Source: Hippasteria phrygiana
Lineage: Eukaryota > Echinodermata > Asteroidea > Valvatida > Goniasteridae
Length of the DNA stretch: 64,000 bases
Reading direction: 5' to 3'
NCBI GenBank assembly: GCA_037893225.1
Contig: JAZGUH010000407.1
Location: 1,135,546 to 1,199,545, forward strand
The notes under the pieces were generated by a model. That model did no database searches. It saw only the letters and a program-made list of their open reading frames with translations, and was not told the origin of the DNA. The translations under genes were made by a program, and so were the position numbers. Below, in pieces: positions 63,361 through 64,000 of the stretch. The first letter of the stretch is position 1; every line of letters starts with the position of its first letter.

Positions 63361-64000
63361 TTGTGGAGAAAATTCAAACCTCGCAATGTTTATTTTCTTT
63401 CCGGCCACCATCTGCGTGCATATTACCTTTTATTTATTGCTCCATGCCTGTCAAATTCCCTGGGGTATGGACTTGCTTTACTCATTCATAATTGCATGAA
63501 ATATCAACCAAATACAGTAATTTTGACATGTATGGATAGCTTAGATCTGGCGCTACATGTTGCAATTATCGGCGGCTTCTTAGAGTTAACACTTGTGGAG
63601 AAAATTCAAACCTCGCAATGTTTATTTTCTTTCCGGCCACCATCTGCGTGCATATTACCTTTTATTTATTGCTCCATGCCTGTCAAATTCCCTGGGGTAT
63701 GGACTTGCTTTACTCATTCATAATTGCATGAAATATCAACCAAATACAGTAATTTTGACATGTATGGATAGCTTAGATCTGGCGCTACATGTTGCAATTA
63801 TCGGCGGCTTCTTAGATTTAAAACTTGTGGAGAAAATTCAAACCTCGCAATGTTTATTTTCTTTCCGGCCAACATCTGTGTACATGTTACCGTCTATTTA
63901 TTGCTCCATGCATGTCAAATTCCCTGGGGTATGGACTTGCTTTACTCATTCATAATTGCATGAAATATCAACCAAATTCAGTAATTTTGACATGTATGGA

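Larger units (their letters stand above)
1..64000 (+). repeat. 232-bp satellite DNA array filling the window
   Basis: Every part of the window is a copy of one 232-bp unit in direct orientation. Spacing of the TTGTGGAG motif gives 276 units from 79 to 63824 (257 x 232, 4 x 231, 12 x 233, 3 x 134 bp), which sums exactly to the observed distance. No inverted unit and no foreign insertion is visible. A unit counted by hand has 90 G+C in 232 bp and 6 CpG against about 8.7 expected. Large homogeneous arrays with higher-order structure are typical of eukaryotic centromeric or other constitutive heterochromatin. That location is an inference, since no flanking DNA is present. The family is not one I recognise. 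Confidence 0.99.
62665..64000 (+). repeat. HOR block 5e, cut off by window end
   Basis: C-M (mark at 62793), B-K (231 bp), C-R (233 bp), A-R, A-K, then 176 bp of a C unit from 63825. The double A places it with block 5b. The array clearly continues to the right. Confidence 0.9.

Noticed and set aside
79..63955. Hundreds of 75- to 197-codon open frames on the + strand as genes
   Set aside because: They start at TTG inside a repeat, overlap each other, change frame by one in every 232-bp unit, end at the same TAA and encode no recognisable family. They are by-products of the satellite.
1..64000. CRISPR array
   Set aside because: CRISPR repeats are short and separated by unique spacers. Here the complete 232-bp unit repeats and no unique spacer exists.
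1..64000. Bacterial, phage or plasmid content
   Set aside because: No gene with a start, ribosome binding site or recognisable product was found, and long HOR satellites are not known from bacteria.
1..64000. 116-bp half-unit ancestry of the 232-bp unit
   Set aside because: Only short words recur inside the unit (for example GTATGGA and TACATGTT), and their spacings do not fit halves.

Overview
The whole 64 kb window is one uninterrupted head-to-tail satellite DNA array. The repeat unit is 232 bp. Taking the motif TTGTGGAG as unit start, I count 276 units between 79 and 63824: 257 of exactly 232 bp, four of 231, twelve of 233 and three copies of a 134-bp truncated unit. These lengths add up exactly to 63,746 bp. 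A partial unit lies at each edge (1-78 and 63825-64000), so the array extends beyond both ends. All units point the same way. I see no unique sequence, transposon, RNA gene, CRISPR array or believable protein gene. An array of this kind points to eukaryotic heterochromatin (centromeric, pericentromeric or subtelomeric). One unit counted by hand is 38.8% GC with a CpG observed/expected ratio near 0.7. I do not recognise the family and cannot name the species.

Notation used below. Each unit has a head (first third) and a tail (last third) separated by a nearly invariant block. Heads: A (CACCATCTGCGTGCAT), B (CCCGGCCACCATCCGTG), C (AACATCTGTGTACATGTTAC), D (as C but GTACATATTAC, followed by CCATACATG), D+ (GTACATTATTAC, 233 bp). 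Tails: G (GCAGCAAT, AGATATGG, GAGTTAACAC), E (GCAGCAAT, AGATCTGG, AATCATCGG, GAGTTCAAAC), M (TTCAGTAAT, AGATATGG, GAGTTAACAC), N (ACAGTAAT start, otherwise as M), K (ACAGTAAT or ACAGTCAT, AGATCTGG, GATTTAAAAC), J (TTCAGTAAT start, otherwise as K), I (as J but GTATAGATAG), P (TTCAGTAAT, AGATCTGGCGAAAC, GAGTTAACAC), R (AGATCTGG with GAGTTAACAC).

Layout. Region 1 (79-12603) holds long higher-order repeats (HORs) of 14, 20 and 15 units marked by a 231-bp unit, then a tandem duplication of five units. Region 2 (12604-16315) has six-unit repeats and some singletons. Region 3 (16316-31109) is a 3848-bp HOR present three times in full plus a shortened fourth copy, marked by the 233-bp D+ units and a 98-bp internal deletion. 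Region 4 (31110-54080) is a family of HORs of 9 to 21 units, each starting with a P-tail unit. Region 5 (54081-64000) is a 10/11-unit HOR marked by loss of a recurrent TAA.

Shared private mutations recur at exact unit-multiple spacings. This shows that the array grew by repeated segmental duplication of multi-unit blocks (unequal exchange or a similar process), with short tract exchange between unit types. Open frames of about 120 codons run along the + strand, but they begin at TTG, change frame in every unit and end at the same TAA. I treat them as by-products of the repeat, not genes.
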